Shown in pieces: positions 1 to 6,531 of a stretch of DNA of 15,765 nucleotides; positions within the stretch are counted from its first letter, which is position 1; every line of letters starts with the position of its first letter. The notes beneath the pieces were generated by a model. That model did no database searches and was not told where the DNA came from. It saw only the letters and a program-made list of their open reading frames with translations. The position numbers were made by a program, and so were the translations under genes. Source of the DNA: Flavobacteriales bacterium (GTDB lineage: Bacteria; Bacteroidota; Bacteroidia; Flavobacteriales_F; PHOS-HE28); contig JALOLX010000062.1 in assembly GCA_025455765.1 (NCBI GenBank), forward strand, positions 1-15,765, written 5' to 3'.

Positions 1-1191
1 GTCCACCCACTGCCCGTTCACGTTGGGGTCGTAAAGCACGTCGTTGGTCCCGAAGTACTGGCCGTCGCCGTTCACCCAATAGTTGTTGTAGCCTGCTTCC
101 ACCTTGCCCTGCTGGCCGGTGTTGGGGTTCCAGGCGTTCTGTTCCCCACGGATCGCATCGATCGTTGCGCCTTGCATGCGGTCCATGCTGCTGTTGGTGC
201 TGTTGTAGATGCTCATCTGTGAGTTGTTCACGCTGTTCACCATGTCGCGGTGTGCGGCCTGGCTGGCATCAAAGGCGACCTGGTTGCTGCGCATGCGGGC
301 GTTGTGGGCGTTCCAGCTGGCCTGGTTGTTCTGCATCTGCTGGTTGTGCAGCGCCCATTGCTGTTGTTCCTTTTGTTGCGCCAGTTGCCGTTGTGCAGCG
401 AAGTAGCCCGGGTTGTACCGCATGCCTCCCAACGCGTTCAACAAGGCGGCCTTCTCCCGCTCGTACGCGTTCTCCGCAGCCTCCAGTTCGGTGGTGTAGT
501 AGCCCCAGTTGGCCATGTCGGCGCTGGCCAGGTTGAACCAATGCAACACCACGGCCAAACGCTTGTCGCCCCGCTTCCATTCGCTCACGTTCGCCTTGCA
601 CGTGCGCTGCACCTGACCCGATACGTACAAGGCGCTCATACCCTGCTGATCGATGCGTTCCACACCAGGGGCCGGAGACAGGCCCAGCAGCTGATACCCC
701 TGTTGCTGTAGACGCGAGGCGATATCCTGCTGTACCACCTGCTCGGGAGCCACCGGCGCGCGCATGGCCTGCCCGCTGGCCCGATAGAATTGCCCCATTT
801 CGCCGCCCACGAAGATGAAGTTCGCCGGCTTGCTGTTGCGCACCTTAAGTCCGGGTGCGGAGGCTGTCCAATCCCCGGTCTCCATCCCTTGTACGTTCCA
901 GTGGGCGGGCAGGTCCAGTTGTACAAAGGGAACCTTCAAAGTGGAACTGTTCACTGTGTAGGTGCGCGTTCCTTCCGGCGCCGATCCACCACCCGGGAAG
1001 CCCGCCGATGCGAGCTGTTCCTGGCCTTGTTCATCGCTGAACGATCGGCCCGTCGCGGCCGCCACACGAGCCTCCAGTTCGCTCATTCCAGGGGTGGCTC
1101 GACCGTACTGGTCCGTGGTGGTCCCATCGCCTTCTCCACAGGCGATCAACAGGGTGGCAAGACCGGTCAGAAGAAGGGTGTGGCGGTTCAT
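1..1191 (-). CDS. Lipoprotein with Gln/Asn-rich central region (3' end outside window)
   Basis: I do not recognise the family. A continuous minus-strand frame runs from an ATG at 1189-1191 to the window edge: 397 codons without a stop, so the C-terminus is missing. The N-terminus MNRHTLLLTGLATLLIACG is a lipoprotein signal peptide with lipobox L-I-A-C and the lipidated Cys at residue 18, so the protein is probably anchored to the inner or outer membrane. Residues about 45-190 look like an ordinary globular segment. About 255-310 is strongly Gln/Asn/Ala-rich and probably helical or coiled. The visible end is rich in Asn, Gly and Tyr, with repeated W-V-N-G-D-G and D-P-N-V-N-G type turns. No catalytic motif is visible. 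The start is fixed by the signal peptide; no Shine-Dalgarno sequence is seen. High confidence that it is a gene, none on function. Confidence 0.85.
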   Translation of the reverse strand, partial: MNRHTLLLTGLATLLIACGEGDGTTTDQYGRATPGMSELEARVAAATGRSFSDEQGQEQLASAGFPGGGSAPEGTRTYTVNSSTLKVPFVQLDLPAHWNVQGMETGDWTASAPGLKVRNSKPANFIFVGGEMGQFYRASGQAMRAPVAPEQVVQQDIASRLQQQGYQLLGLSPAPGVERIDQQGMSALYVSGQVQRTCKANVSEWKRGDKRLAVVLHWFNLASADMANWGYYTTELEAAENAYEREKAALLNALGGMRYNPGYFAAQRQLAQQKEQQQWALHNQQMQNNQASWNAHNARMRSNQVAFDASQAAHRDMVNSVNNSQMSIYNSTNSSMDRMQGATIDAIRGEQNAWNPNTGQQGKVEAGYNNYWVNGDGQYFGTNDVLYDPNVNGQWVD

Positions 1192-1456
1192 CGGTGCATG
1201 TGTTTCCCTTTCATCGAGGAAGGGTGCAGCATGTGAACAGTACACGAATAACTGGACGTCTTCGCCTATTGCGTTCAGGTCCTTTCCTGCCGGTATCCGT
1301 TCAACGTGCCACCCGATCCACGCACTTCGTGTGCTGGCGTGCTCAACACTGCGGAAGTACGGGCATCGCTGCACCCCATGCTGGTGTAACGCGAGATCGA
1401 CCTTTATCAAAGGAGTACGCGCCTATCTCGTTGCTTCTTTGGCCAGATCGAACACC
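1192..1456. other. Intergenic region
   Basis: This stretch lies between two minus-strand genes and must contain the leader of the lipoprotein gene and the 3' end of the protease-like gene. The only structure I see is a weak inverted repeat (CCTTT-ATC-AAAGG, near 1400). It has no T tract and is not called a terminator. No perfect TAnnTTTG box was found. Confidence 0.5.
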
Positions 1457-2356
1457 TCAACGCATCATGTACATCTTGGCCCTTGGGTAGTCCAACGAAA
1501 ACCGTTCAAGGAGACCAAGTGCGTTTCCGCCAAGGGCGCCAACAACGGGCTTATCCATGAAATGCGTGGAGAGTACTTCGAAATTGCGCTTCTCGCGCAC
1601 CGTGAACGTTACAGGTCCCACCTCTTGGCCACCGATCCGCATCGTTGGTACAACGATCATGTCTGCCCAAGGGCGAAATGAACGATCCGCTCGATCGTTC
1701 ACCACCCAATGGGGATGGCGTGCCTGCCAGACCGTGAAGACACTGTCCGTGATGAAACTGGTCGCGATGACGGATCCCCCCTCTGTGCTGGCTTGGGCAC
1801 CTGTATCGAGCAACAAGCTCAGTGTATCCCCATCGATCACCACGTCCACGCGTGGCAGATGATGCGTCGGTGCACCATGGACATCAACGGTGAAGAATAT
1901 CGGTATGGAATCCACGGGCGGATCCTTCAGCGTGTTCCCTACCTCGAGTGTTCCGTCGCGATGATCGAATTGCCAGCAAAGCCCAGCGAACCAGCCCCGA
2001 CCGAGCATGCCATCGGTAGTGGGTTGTCCATCTTTGACAAAGTGAAGGTCACGCACCAGAGGAAGCGGGATATCATGTGTGCTGAACAAGGATCCGAGCT
2101 TGGTCCTATCCCATGCGTCCCGTCGGCGCGAAGCCTTTCCAATCTTTCGCACGCCTGAGGGATACAACGCGTTGATCCCACCGGTATCCAAGTAAAATGA
2201 AAGGGTGTCGCCTTCGGTGATCGGGACCATCAAGGTCACCAATCCGGCATTGTATCGGCAGGGCAACCGCTGCGGTCCGTAATTCTGCGCCGATGACCAG
2301 CTCCAAGCGAGAACCGACCACACTACGTATAGCGCTCTGAACAGCGGACTGCACAT
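1457..2356 (-). CDS. Secreted retropepsin-like (clan AA) aspartic protease with two D-T-G motifs
   Basis: Likely a periplasmic or secreted aspartic peptidase-like protein. The start chosen is the ATG at 2354-2356 because it gives the signal peptide MCSPLFRALYVVWSVLAWSWSSA; the frame stays open to an ATG at 2405-2407, so a longer form is possible. In the chosen numbering (299 aa) there are two homologous halves. The first has F-Y-L-D-T-G-G at about 54-60 and D-G-M-L-G-R-G at 115-121. The second has L-L-L-D-T-G-A at about 181-187 and V-G-A-L-G-G-N-A-L-G-L at 272-282. D-T-G followed by a hydrophobic-Gly motif is the pattern of retropepsin-like domains (known for the family). Two such domains in one chain could form the active site intramolecularly, as in pepsin; that is inference. 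Substrate unknown. The reading frame ends in TGA. Confidence 0.8.
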   Translation of the reverse strand: MCSPLFRALYVVWSVLAWSWSSAQNYGPQRLPCRYNAGLVTLMVPITEGDTLSFYLDTGGINALYPSGVRKIGKASRRRDAWDRTKLGSLFSTHDIPLPLVRDLHFVKDGQPTTDGMLGRGWFAGLCWQFDHRDGTLEVGNTLKDPPVDSIPIFFTVDVHGAPTHHLPRVDVVIDGDTLSLLLDTGAQASTEGGSVIATSFITDSVFTVWQARHPHWVVNDRADRSFRPWADMIVVPTMRIGGQEVGPVTFTVREKRNFEVLSTHFMDKPVVGALGGNALGLLERFSLDYPRAKMYMMR

Positions 2357-2396
2357 TACATGGTCCATTCTGCGGTTCATCGTTATGTACGTTCGG

Positions 2397-2555
2397 TCAG
2401 CGATCATCCAAGCCTTTGCCGGCCAATATCCGGTCGAGGTGCTTTTCGGTCCGTGCTTCCCGTGTGGTGCGCTGTTCGGCTCCGCAGAAGAACAACAGGT
2501 CAGGCGGGATGCGAATGTTGGTCTGCGGCATGACGCGAAAGATCGGGTGGCAGAG
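2397..2555 (-). pseudogene. Truncated remnant of a YdeI/OmdA-family C-terminus
   Basis: The minus-strand frame between a TAA (2556-2558) and a TGA (2397-2399) encodes a 33-residue stretch, starting L-L-F-F-C-G-A-E-Q, that matches the C-terminus of the neighbouring YdeI-like protein (L-L-Y-F-G-G-A-K-Q). Hand alignment gives 22 of 33 identical residues and about 75 percent identical bases over 99 nt. Shared blocks include T-R-E-A-R, E-K-H and A-G-K-G. Only the last part of the domain remains. The longest ATG-initiated product is 44 aa (from 2529-2531), and the in-frame TAA cuts off anything upstream. Its last bases overlap the longer alternative start of the protease-like gene. Best read as a decayed paralogue left after duplication. 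A short expressed peptide is not excluded. Confidence 0.7.
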
Positions 2556-2765
2556 TTACACGAACGGTCGCTTCAAGCGCGAACAACTATAACGAGCTCG
2601 GCGGTCCATCCCAGGTTCATGATCTGCGAAGGGCACGGCTGCCGATGTGCTGACTGCTCTGGAGTGTCGACCTGCCTTCAAGGATAAATAGGCGGATGCT
2701 GTGCAAAAGAGGAGTATGAGCACGATCATCACGATAAGCAATGTTCGGCGAGTGCTATTGTTCAT
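2556..2765 (-). CDS. Possible small single-pass membrane protein
   Basis: Not recognised. The frame encodes 69 aa. The N-terminus M-N-N-S-T-R-R is followed by one clear hydrophobic segment (TLLIVMIVLILLFCTASAYL, residues 8-27) and then a basic, low-complexity tail. Its ATG lies inside the end of the YdeI-like gene (11-bp overlap on the same strand), which would suit translational coupling. The hydrophobic N-terminal half looks plausible. The C-terminal half, with many Arg and Ser, looks like random translation and may be out of frame with the true end. Its TAA sits in the same frame as the downstream YdeI remnant. Low to moderate confidence. Confidence 0.35.
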   Translation of the reverse strand: MNNSTRRTLLIVMIVLILLFCTASAYLSLKAGRHSRAVSTSAAVPFADHEPGMDRRARYSCSRLKRPFV

Positions 2766-3375
2766 GATGTACTTCGGTCAGATCGATCTGGTCATCCATA
2801 CCCTTTCCTGCCATGATGCGCGCCACGTGCTTTTCGATCCGCGCTTCCCGCGTTGCGCTCTGCTTGGCTCCGCCGAAGTACAACAGATACCCGCGCTGGC
2901 GACCCGGGGTCAATGCATAGAACGCCTTTTTCAAGGTCGGCATGGCCTTCAACTTCGCTGCGAACTCCTGGGGCATGTCGAACTCAGCGGTCTTCTTCAA
3001 AGGCACGTTCATGCCGGCTTTTTCCACCGCGATGGCCTGGTGGATATACGCCCTTAGCACCGGCATAAGCTGGATGATCTGGTGCTCGCTGGTGAACCGG
3101 ATCTGCCGCGCGCTTTGCACGTTGGCGGTCTGTTGCACCAATAGCTTGTGGTCGTCCTTCAGCAGTGCGCCCTTGTGGAAGAGCAACGCGCAATAGTCCT
3201 TGAAGCCGTGGATCAGGAACACGTTCTTGCCCTTCAGGGTGTAGCACGGGTGGCCCCACTTCAACTCTTCTGCGAGACCACTTTCCAGTCCCAGTTCACG
3301 CAACCGGCCGAAGCACTGCTGCCAGGGGCTTTCCTTGTGGAAGAACCAGTCGACTTTGGGGTTGGGCGCGTTCAT
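2755..3375 (-). CDS. YdeI/OmpD-associated (OmdA) family protein with DUF1801 domain
   Basis: 206 aa, cytoplasmic, no signal peptide. The N-terminal DUF1801-type domain covers about 20-115 and includes K-W-G-H-P-C-Y-T-L (39-47) and the F-L-I-H-G-F-K-D-Y / L-F-H-K-G-A block (53-70). The C-terminal OmdA domain (about 130-195) ends in the typical F-G-G-A-K-Q-S-A-T-R-E-A-R-I-E-K and A-G-K-G-M pattern. Members are annotated as bacteriocin-protection or OmpD-associated proteins, but the biochemical role is not established. Length and domain order are normal for the family. The gene stands 30 nt downstream of the hairpin array that terminates the deacetylase transcript, so it probably has its own promoter. 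Its end overlaps a possible small membrane-protein start, and a degenerate copy of its C-terminus lies about 200 bp downstream. Two further DUF1801 genes occur in this window. Confidence 0.88.
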   Translation of the reverse strand: MNAPNPKVDWFFHKESPWQQCFGRLRELGLESGLAEELKWGHPCYTLKGKNVFLIHGFKDYCALLFHKGALLKDDHKLLVQQTANVQSARQIRFTSEHQIIQLMPVLRAYIHQAIAVEKAGMNVPLKKTAEFDMPQEFAAKLKAMPTLKKAFYALTPGRQRGYLLYFGGAKQSATREARIEKHVARIMAGKGMDDQIDLTEVHHEQ

Positions 3376-3398
3376 TATGCGAGACCTTATCAGGCTAA

Positions 3399-3420
3399 TC
3401 TCCGCAAAAAAATGCGGAGA
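3399..3420 (-). repeat. Overlapping alternative hairpin next to the terminator
   Basis: TCTCCGCA (3399-3406 on +) is the reverse complement of TGCGGAGA (3413-3420), giving a perfect 8-bp stem around a six-base A/T loop. The 3413-3420 arm is also half of the terminator stem, so the two hairpins are mutually exclusive. Together the site has three alternating copies of the same 8-mer. It sits 24-45 nt upstream of the YdeI-like start codon. Confidence 0.7.
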
Positions 3421-3441
3421 ATAAGTGCGCTATTCTCCGCA
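3406..3441 (-). terminator. Rho-independent terminator after the deacetylase gene
   Basis: On the minus strand TGCGGAGAATA (3441-3431) pairs perfectly with TATTCTCCGCA (3423-3413) across a 7-nt loop. This 11-bp stem is followed directly by seven T (3412-3406). It lies about 80 nt past the stop of the polysaccharide deacetylase gene. Confidence 0.85.
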
Positions 3442-3520
3442 CGGTTCAAGCCTGTCTCCGATCACCGCCCATCGCCCCGCCTGGCCGATCGTCTCAAGGA
3501 ACGGACCAACCAGGAAGAGA

Positions 3521-4441
3521 TCAGGGTGTGCGAAGTGCGTTGTATGTGGCCAGCGTGACTGGATCCACCTCAGGTGGCCACGGCGGTTCCTGGCCTTGGG
3601 CGAGTTGCCAGCGACGTATCCAAGAGAACCCATATCGAGTAGTGGCTTCGGGGAGTGTGTACACGGGGTCGTTCAAGGCTTCATCCAAGCTGATGAACGT
3701 ATAGCCCTCCTGCACGAACCAGCGCAGCAACCGATCCAGTTCCGATGCGTTCAGCGCATTGGCGTGGAGCAACAGGATATGCGGTATCTCTCGGCCCATC
3801 AGGGCTTGGGCCTGCTCTTCGTGGAAATGCACCACACGGGCCATGTAGTTGAGGTATTCCTCAGCGATCGCGCTCATCAAGCTGTCTTGTCCACGACGTC
3901 GGGCATGCTCGTAACAGAAGGCGTGGATGTACTCATCGTTGTCGAATGTCACCGGCGCAATGGTGTAACCGAGGCTGTCCAGAACTCCGTTCAGCGTATC
4001 ACGCCGGCCAACGGTCGCCCCGGCTTGCAGGAACGGATGTCGGAAATATCGGAGTGTTCCTTGGCGGCCCGCGATCAAGGGACGAAGGTGTGCCTCTCCG
4101 CGCACGATATCGGCTGTGTAAGTACGTAGGTCGGTCGCGGTGGCACCCGGGTGTGAATAGGTGTGGTTCCCCAATTCCATCCCCGCGTCCAGCCATTGCT
4201 CCAACAGGCGGTACCGGTTGCTGTCCAGGTGATCGTGGACGAACAGCTTGTTCTCGTTCACGAAACCGATGGCAGGGACCTGGTGTTCGGTCAACGTCCG
4301 GAGCAGATCTGTCGTAACCTGTTGCCACGTGCCCTCAGCGCAATTGGCGCACGGCAGATCATCGATCGTGATGCACACCCGCTTGTTCTGCGCCAAGGCC
4401 ATACACGGGGCGGCTAGCAGTACAAGGAAGATCCACCGCAT
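3521..4441 (-). CDS. Secreted polysaccharide deacetylase (NodB/CE4 family)
   Basis: 306 aa. A signal peptide (about 1-17, ending A-L-A-Q) sends it to the periplasm or outside. The NodB fold is marked by T-I-D-D at 25-28 (motif 1; catalytic-base and metal-binding Asp), H-T-Y-S-H at 93-97 (motif 2; the two metal-binding His), R-Y-F-R-H-P-F at 131-137 (motif 3) and L-L-L-H-A-N at 223-228 (motif 5, catalytic His). All key residues are present, so a metal-dependent de-N-acetylase (or O-deacetylase) acting on peptidoglycan, chitin-like or capsular glycan is expected; the substrate cannot be told. Three Cys occur near the N-terminus (23, 31, 34), the last two as C-A-N-C close to the active site, which is unusual. 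The gene is divergent from a secreted hydrolase only 50 bp away and is followed by a strong terminator. Confidence 0.9.
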   Translation of the reverse strand: MRWIFLVLLAAPCMALAQNKRVCITIDDLPCANCAEGTWQQVTTDLLRTLTEHQVPAIGFVNENKLFVHDHLDSNRYRLLEQWLDAGMELGNHTYSHPGATATDLRTYTADIVRGEAHLRPLIAGRQGTLRYFRHPFLQAGATVGRRDTLNGVLDSLGYTIAPVTFDNDEYIHAFCYEHARRRGQDSLMSAIAEEYLNYMARVVHFHEEQAQALMGREIPHILLLHANALNASELDRLLRWFVQEGYTFISLDEALNDPVYTLPEATTRYGFSWIRRWQLAQGQEPPWPPEVDPVTLATYNALRTP

Positions 4442-4445
4442 GGGG

Positions 4446-4453
4446 ACAAGATA
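4446..4453 (-). promoter_or_regulatory. Imperfect -7-like box before the deacetylase start
   Basis: On the minus strand TATCTTGT lies exactly 4 nt (CCCC) before the ATG. It resembles the Bacteroidota -7 element TAnnTTTG with two mismatches, or TAnnTTG shifted by one. The transcript would start at or next to the start codon. No clear -33 element is visible. Confidence 0.35.
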
Positions 4454-4479
4454 AGTCCGGCTGGCTTCAGGTGAACGGT

Positions 4480-4487
4480 TACATTCG
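4480..4487 (+). promoter_or_regulatory. Imperfect -7-like box before the secreted hydrolase start
   Basis: TACATTCG matches TAnnTTTG at all but one fixed position and ends exactly 4 nt before the ATG at 4492, the start that also gives the best signal peptide. No clear -33 element is visible. Confidence 0.35.
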
Positions 4488-4491
4488 TTGG

Positions 4492-5457
4492 ATGCAGCGC
4501 TCTTTTCTGCGGCTCATCCCTGCCTTGCTCCTGTTCACGTGCCTTGTGTTCCGTTCCAAAGGGCAGGATGGAGCGATCATCGAACGAACGCTGCATGTGT
4601 TCGCGGCTGATGTGGTGGACAACGTGCGCGCAGACCTGCCCAACGTGGATAGTCTGATCGGCAACGTGCTTGTCTCGCGCATCACGTACCGTTCCGATGG
4701 ATCGAAGGTGAAGGGGTTCCTGATCGAACCGAAGGGTAAAGGTCCCCATCCTGTGGTGATCTTCAACCGAGGGGGGAACCGTGAATTCGGGAAGGTGAAC
4801 GACCAGCTCTTGTTGCGCTTCATGGTTCCCATGGCCAACTGGGGATACGTGGTGGCCGCCAGTCAGTACCGCGGGAACGATGGGGGGGAAGGGCAGGATG
4901 AGTTCGGTGGTGCCGATGTGAATGATGTATTGAACCTGTTCACCGTACTTGAGCAAGTCCCCTCGGCCGACACCGCGCGTATCGGGATGTTCGGCGGCAG
5001 TCGGGGAGGGCTGATGACCTACCTGGCGCTCACCCGCACCACTCGCCTGAAAGCCGCTGTTGTTCTGGCTGGGATGACCGATGCCGTGCGCAGCGTCACC
5101 GAACGACCCGAGATGGGGTCCAAGGTCTACGCCCAGATCCTGCCCGGTTACCACGTCGATCGCGATTCCGTGCTGGGGACGCGGTCGCCAGTTCAATGGG
5201 CGGAACGCCTATGTCCAACAACGCCCATCCTTATACTGCATGGCACAGCGGACTGGCGCGTTTCGCCACGGGACGCCATGGACATGGCCGATCGACTGTA
5301 CGCACTCAAGCGACCCTTCCGGATGGTACTCTTCGAAGGTGGCGATCATGGCATCAGCGAATTCAGGGATGAAGCTCACCGCGCCACTCGCGTCTTTCTA
5401 GATCGCTACGTGCGCGATGGGTTGCCTTGGCCCGACATGGAGCCGCACGGGCGCTGA
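4492..5457 (+). CDS. Secreted alpha/beta hydrolase, S9 (prolyl oligopeptidase)-like
   Basis: 321 aa from the ATG at 4492. A GTG at 4471 would add seven residues ahead of the signal peptide MQRSFLRLIPALLLFTCLVF, so 4492 is preferred. The core is an alpha/beta hydrolase: H-P-V-V-I-F-N-R-G-G (86-95, oxyanion strand and loop), Y-R-G-N-D-G-G-E-G (126-134, typical of acylaminoacyl peptidases and dipeptidyl peptidases), nucleophile elbow G-G-S-R-G-G with Ser170, L-H-G-T-A-D-W-R-V with acid Asp254, and G-G-D-H-G with His286. It has the S9C/D-like catalytic domain but no beta-propeller, so it is shorter than full S9 peptidases. It may act as a small peptidase or esterase in the periplasm; the substrate is unknown. 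It ends 7 bp from the convergent DUF1801 gene. Confidence 0.88.
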   Translation: MQRSFLRLIPALLLFTCLVFRSKGQDGAIIERTLHVFAADVVDNVRADLPNVDSLIGNVLVSRITYRSDGSKVKGFLIEPKGKGPHPVVIFNRGGNREFGKVNDQLLLRFMVPMANWGYVVAASQYRGNDGGEGQDEFGGADVNDVLNLFTVLEQVPSADTARIGMFGGSRGGLMTYLALTRTTRLKAAVVLAGMTDAVRSVTERPEMGSKVYAQILPGYHVDRDSVLGTRSPVQWAERLCPTTPILILHGTADWRVSPRDAMDMADRLYALKRPFRMVLFEGGDHGISEFRDEAHRATRVFLDRYVRDGLPWPDMEPHGR

Positions 5458-5462
5458 TCAGC
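5453..5462. repeat. Perfect 10-bp palindrome at a convergent gene junction
   Basis: GCTGATCAGC includes the TGA stop of the hydrolase and abuts the stop of the opposing DUF1801 gene. No T tract follows on either strand, so it is at best a weak bidirectional end signal. Confidence 0.3.
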
Positions 5463-5464
5463 CG

Positions 5465-5896
5465 CTACAACTTCTCCCCCGGCAGCCGCGCCGCCTGCTT
5501 CAGCCAACTGATGAACTGCGCTTCATCCGGCAACGCACCCTCGAAGATGTCCAGGTAGCGTGGGTCCTTCTGCTTGCTGGTGCCCGGGGGCAGGGGATCC
5601 AACTGCGCACCTTTCAGAAAGGCCACCTTCACATACCTCGTCAGGCAATGGAACCCCAGGAACCAGGTCTCACCGTCCATTCCATAGAAGGGTGTGTTCC
5701 ACTTCACCATCTTGTGTACTCCGGGAATGGCTGCGGTGATGGTGTCGTCCAACCAACGGCCAACGTCCTGCTTCCAGCCCGGCATGGCGGAAATGAACTC
5801 CTGTACCACAGCATCCCCTTGTCCCTTCGCGATCTGTGGGTTGCCGCCGGAGAGCAGCTTCACCGGGGCCTTGGGGCGTTGCTTCTGCGTTGCCAT
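5465..5896 (-). CDS. DUF1801 (YdhG-like) family protein
   Basis: 143 aa, cytoplasmic. The conserved part (about 25-100) contains K-M-V-K-W-N-T-P-F-Y-G (62-72) followed by G-F-H-C-L-T-R-Y-V-K-V-A-F-L-K-G-A (81-97), equivalent to the K-W-G-H-P-C-Y and L-F-H-K-G-A blocks of the YdeI-like protein in this window. The domain is widespread with no proven activity. The start at 5894-5896 (M-A-T-Q-K) is preferred over an ATG 30 nt upstream because a -7-like box lies directly before it. It is divergent from the GNAT gene, with 55 bp between starts. Confidence 0.85.
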   Translation of the reverse strand: MATQKQRPKAPVKLLSGGNPQIAKGQGDAVVQEFISAMPGWKQDVGRWLDDTITAAIPGVHKMVKWNTPFYGMDGETWFLGFHCLTRYVKVAFLKGAQLDPLPPGTSKQKDPRYLDIFEGALPDEAQFISWLKQAARLPGEKL

Positions 5897-5900
5897 GGAG

Positions 5901-5908
5901 CAAAGATG
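5901..5908 (-). promoter_or_regulatory. -7-like box before the DUF1801 gene
   Basis: CATCTTTG on the minus strand matches TAnnTTTG except at the first base and ends exactly 4 nt (CTCC) before the ATG. Its mirror copy drives the divergent GNAT gene. If used, the mRNA would be nearly leaderless. Confidence 0.5.
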
Positions 5909-5939
5909 ATCGTGCGATGCATACACGGCCGGAGCACTT

Positions 5940-5947
5940 CATCTTTG
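5940..5947 (+). promoter_or_regulatory. -7-like box before the GNAT gene
   Basis: CATCTTTG, identical to the box on the opposite strand at 5901-5908, ends exactly 4 nt (CGAC) before the ATG at 5952. No convincing -33 TTG is seen at the usual spacing. Confidence 0.5.
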
Positions 5948-5951
5948 CGAC

Positions 5952-6512
5952 ATGCTGGCCCTCCCCCTGCCCGAATTCCCCACGCTGCATACGCCCCGCA
6001 TCCTGCTGCGCGAGCTGTTAGTTACAGATGCTCCTGCGCTGTTCGATCTGCGTTCCGATCCGGAGGTGATGAAGCTGGTCTCACGCCCCCTCATGACCCG
6101 ACCAGAGGAGGCCGATGCCTTGGTGGAACTGATCCGCACCAACCAGGCGAATGGCACTTCCATCCACTGGGCCATGGCCATCCACGGCCAGCCTGCGCTC
6201 ATCGGGCTCATCGGCTATTGGCGCATGCAACCCGAACACCACAAGGCCGAACTGGGCTACATGCTCGCTCGTTCCCACTGGGGACAGGGCCTGATCAGTG
6301 AAGCCATTCACGCTGTGGTACGCTGTGGCTTCGATACCCTGCGTATGCACCGCGTGGAAGCCATCACCGCCCCCGCGAATCACGCTTCCCGACGCGTGCT
6401 GGAGAAGAACGGATTCATCCAGGAAGGCCACTTCAAAGAGGACCACCTCTGGCAGGGCCGCTTCGAGGACAGCATTCATTTCGGGCGTATCACCGATGTC
6501 GCACACAACTGA
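5952..6512 (+). CDS. GNAT-family N-acetyltransferase (RimJ/RimL type)
   Basis: 186 aa, cytoplasmic, normal length for RimJ/RimL-like acetyltransferases. The N-terminus T-P-R-I-L-L-R-E-L (14-22) is the typical first strand. A-E-L-G-Y-M-L (99-105) leads into the acetyl-CoA pyrophosphate loop S-H-W-G-Q-G-L-I-S-E-A (108-118), with W-G-Q-G serving as the R/Q-x-x-G-x-G motif. N-H-A-S-R-R-V-L-E-K-N-G-F (143-155) is the classic motif B end. It transfers acetyl from acetyl-CoA to an amine, either a protein N-terminus or a small molecule; the target is unknown. It is followed after 19 bp by a DUF1801 gene, probably co-transcribed. Confidence 0.9.
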   Translation: MLALPLPEFPTLHTPRILLRELLVTDAPALFDLRSDPEVMKLVSRPLMTRPEEADALVELIRTNQANGTSIHWAMAIHGQPALIGLIGYWRMQPEHHKAELGYMLARSHWGQGLISEAIHAVVRCGFDTLRMHRVEAITAPANHASRRVLEKNGFIQEGHFKEDHLWQGRFEDSIHFGRITDVAHN

Positions 6513-6531
6513 CCGATCCGACAACCACCCC

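Noticed and set aside
3425..4129. Plus-strand frame of 234 codons
   Set aside because: It lies antisense to the polysaccharide deacetylase, which carries all NodB motifs.
4414..5196. Minus-strand frame of 260 codons
   Set aside because: It lies antisense to the secreted hydrolase with a complete Ser-Asp-His triad; the product has no features.
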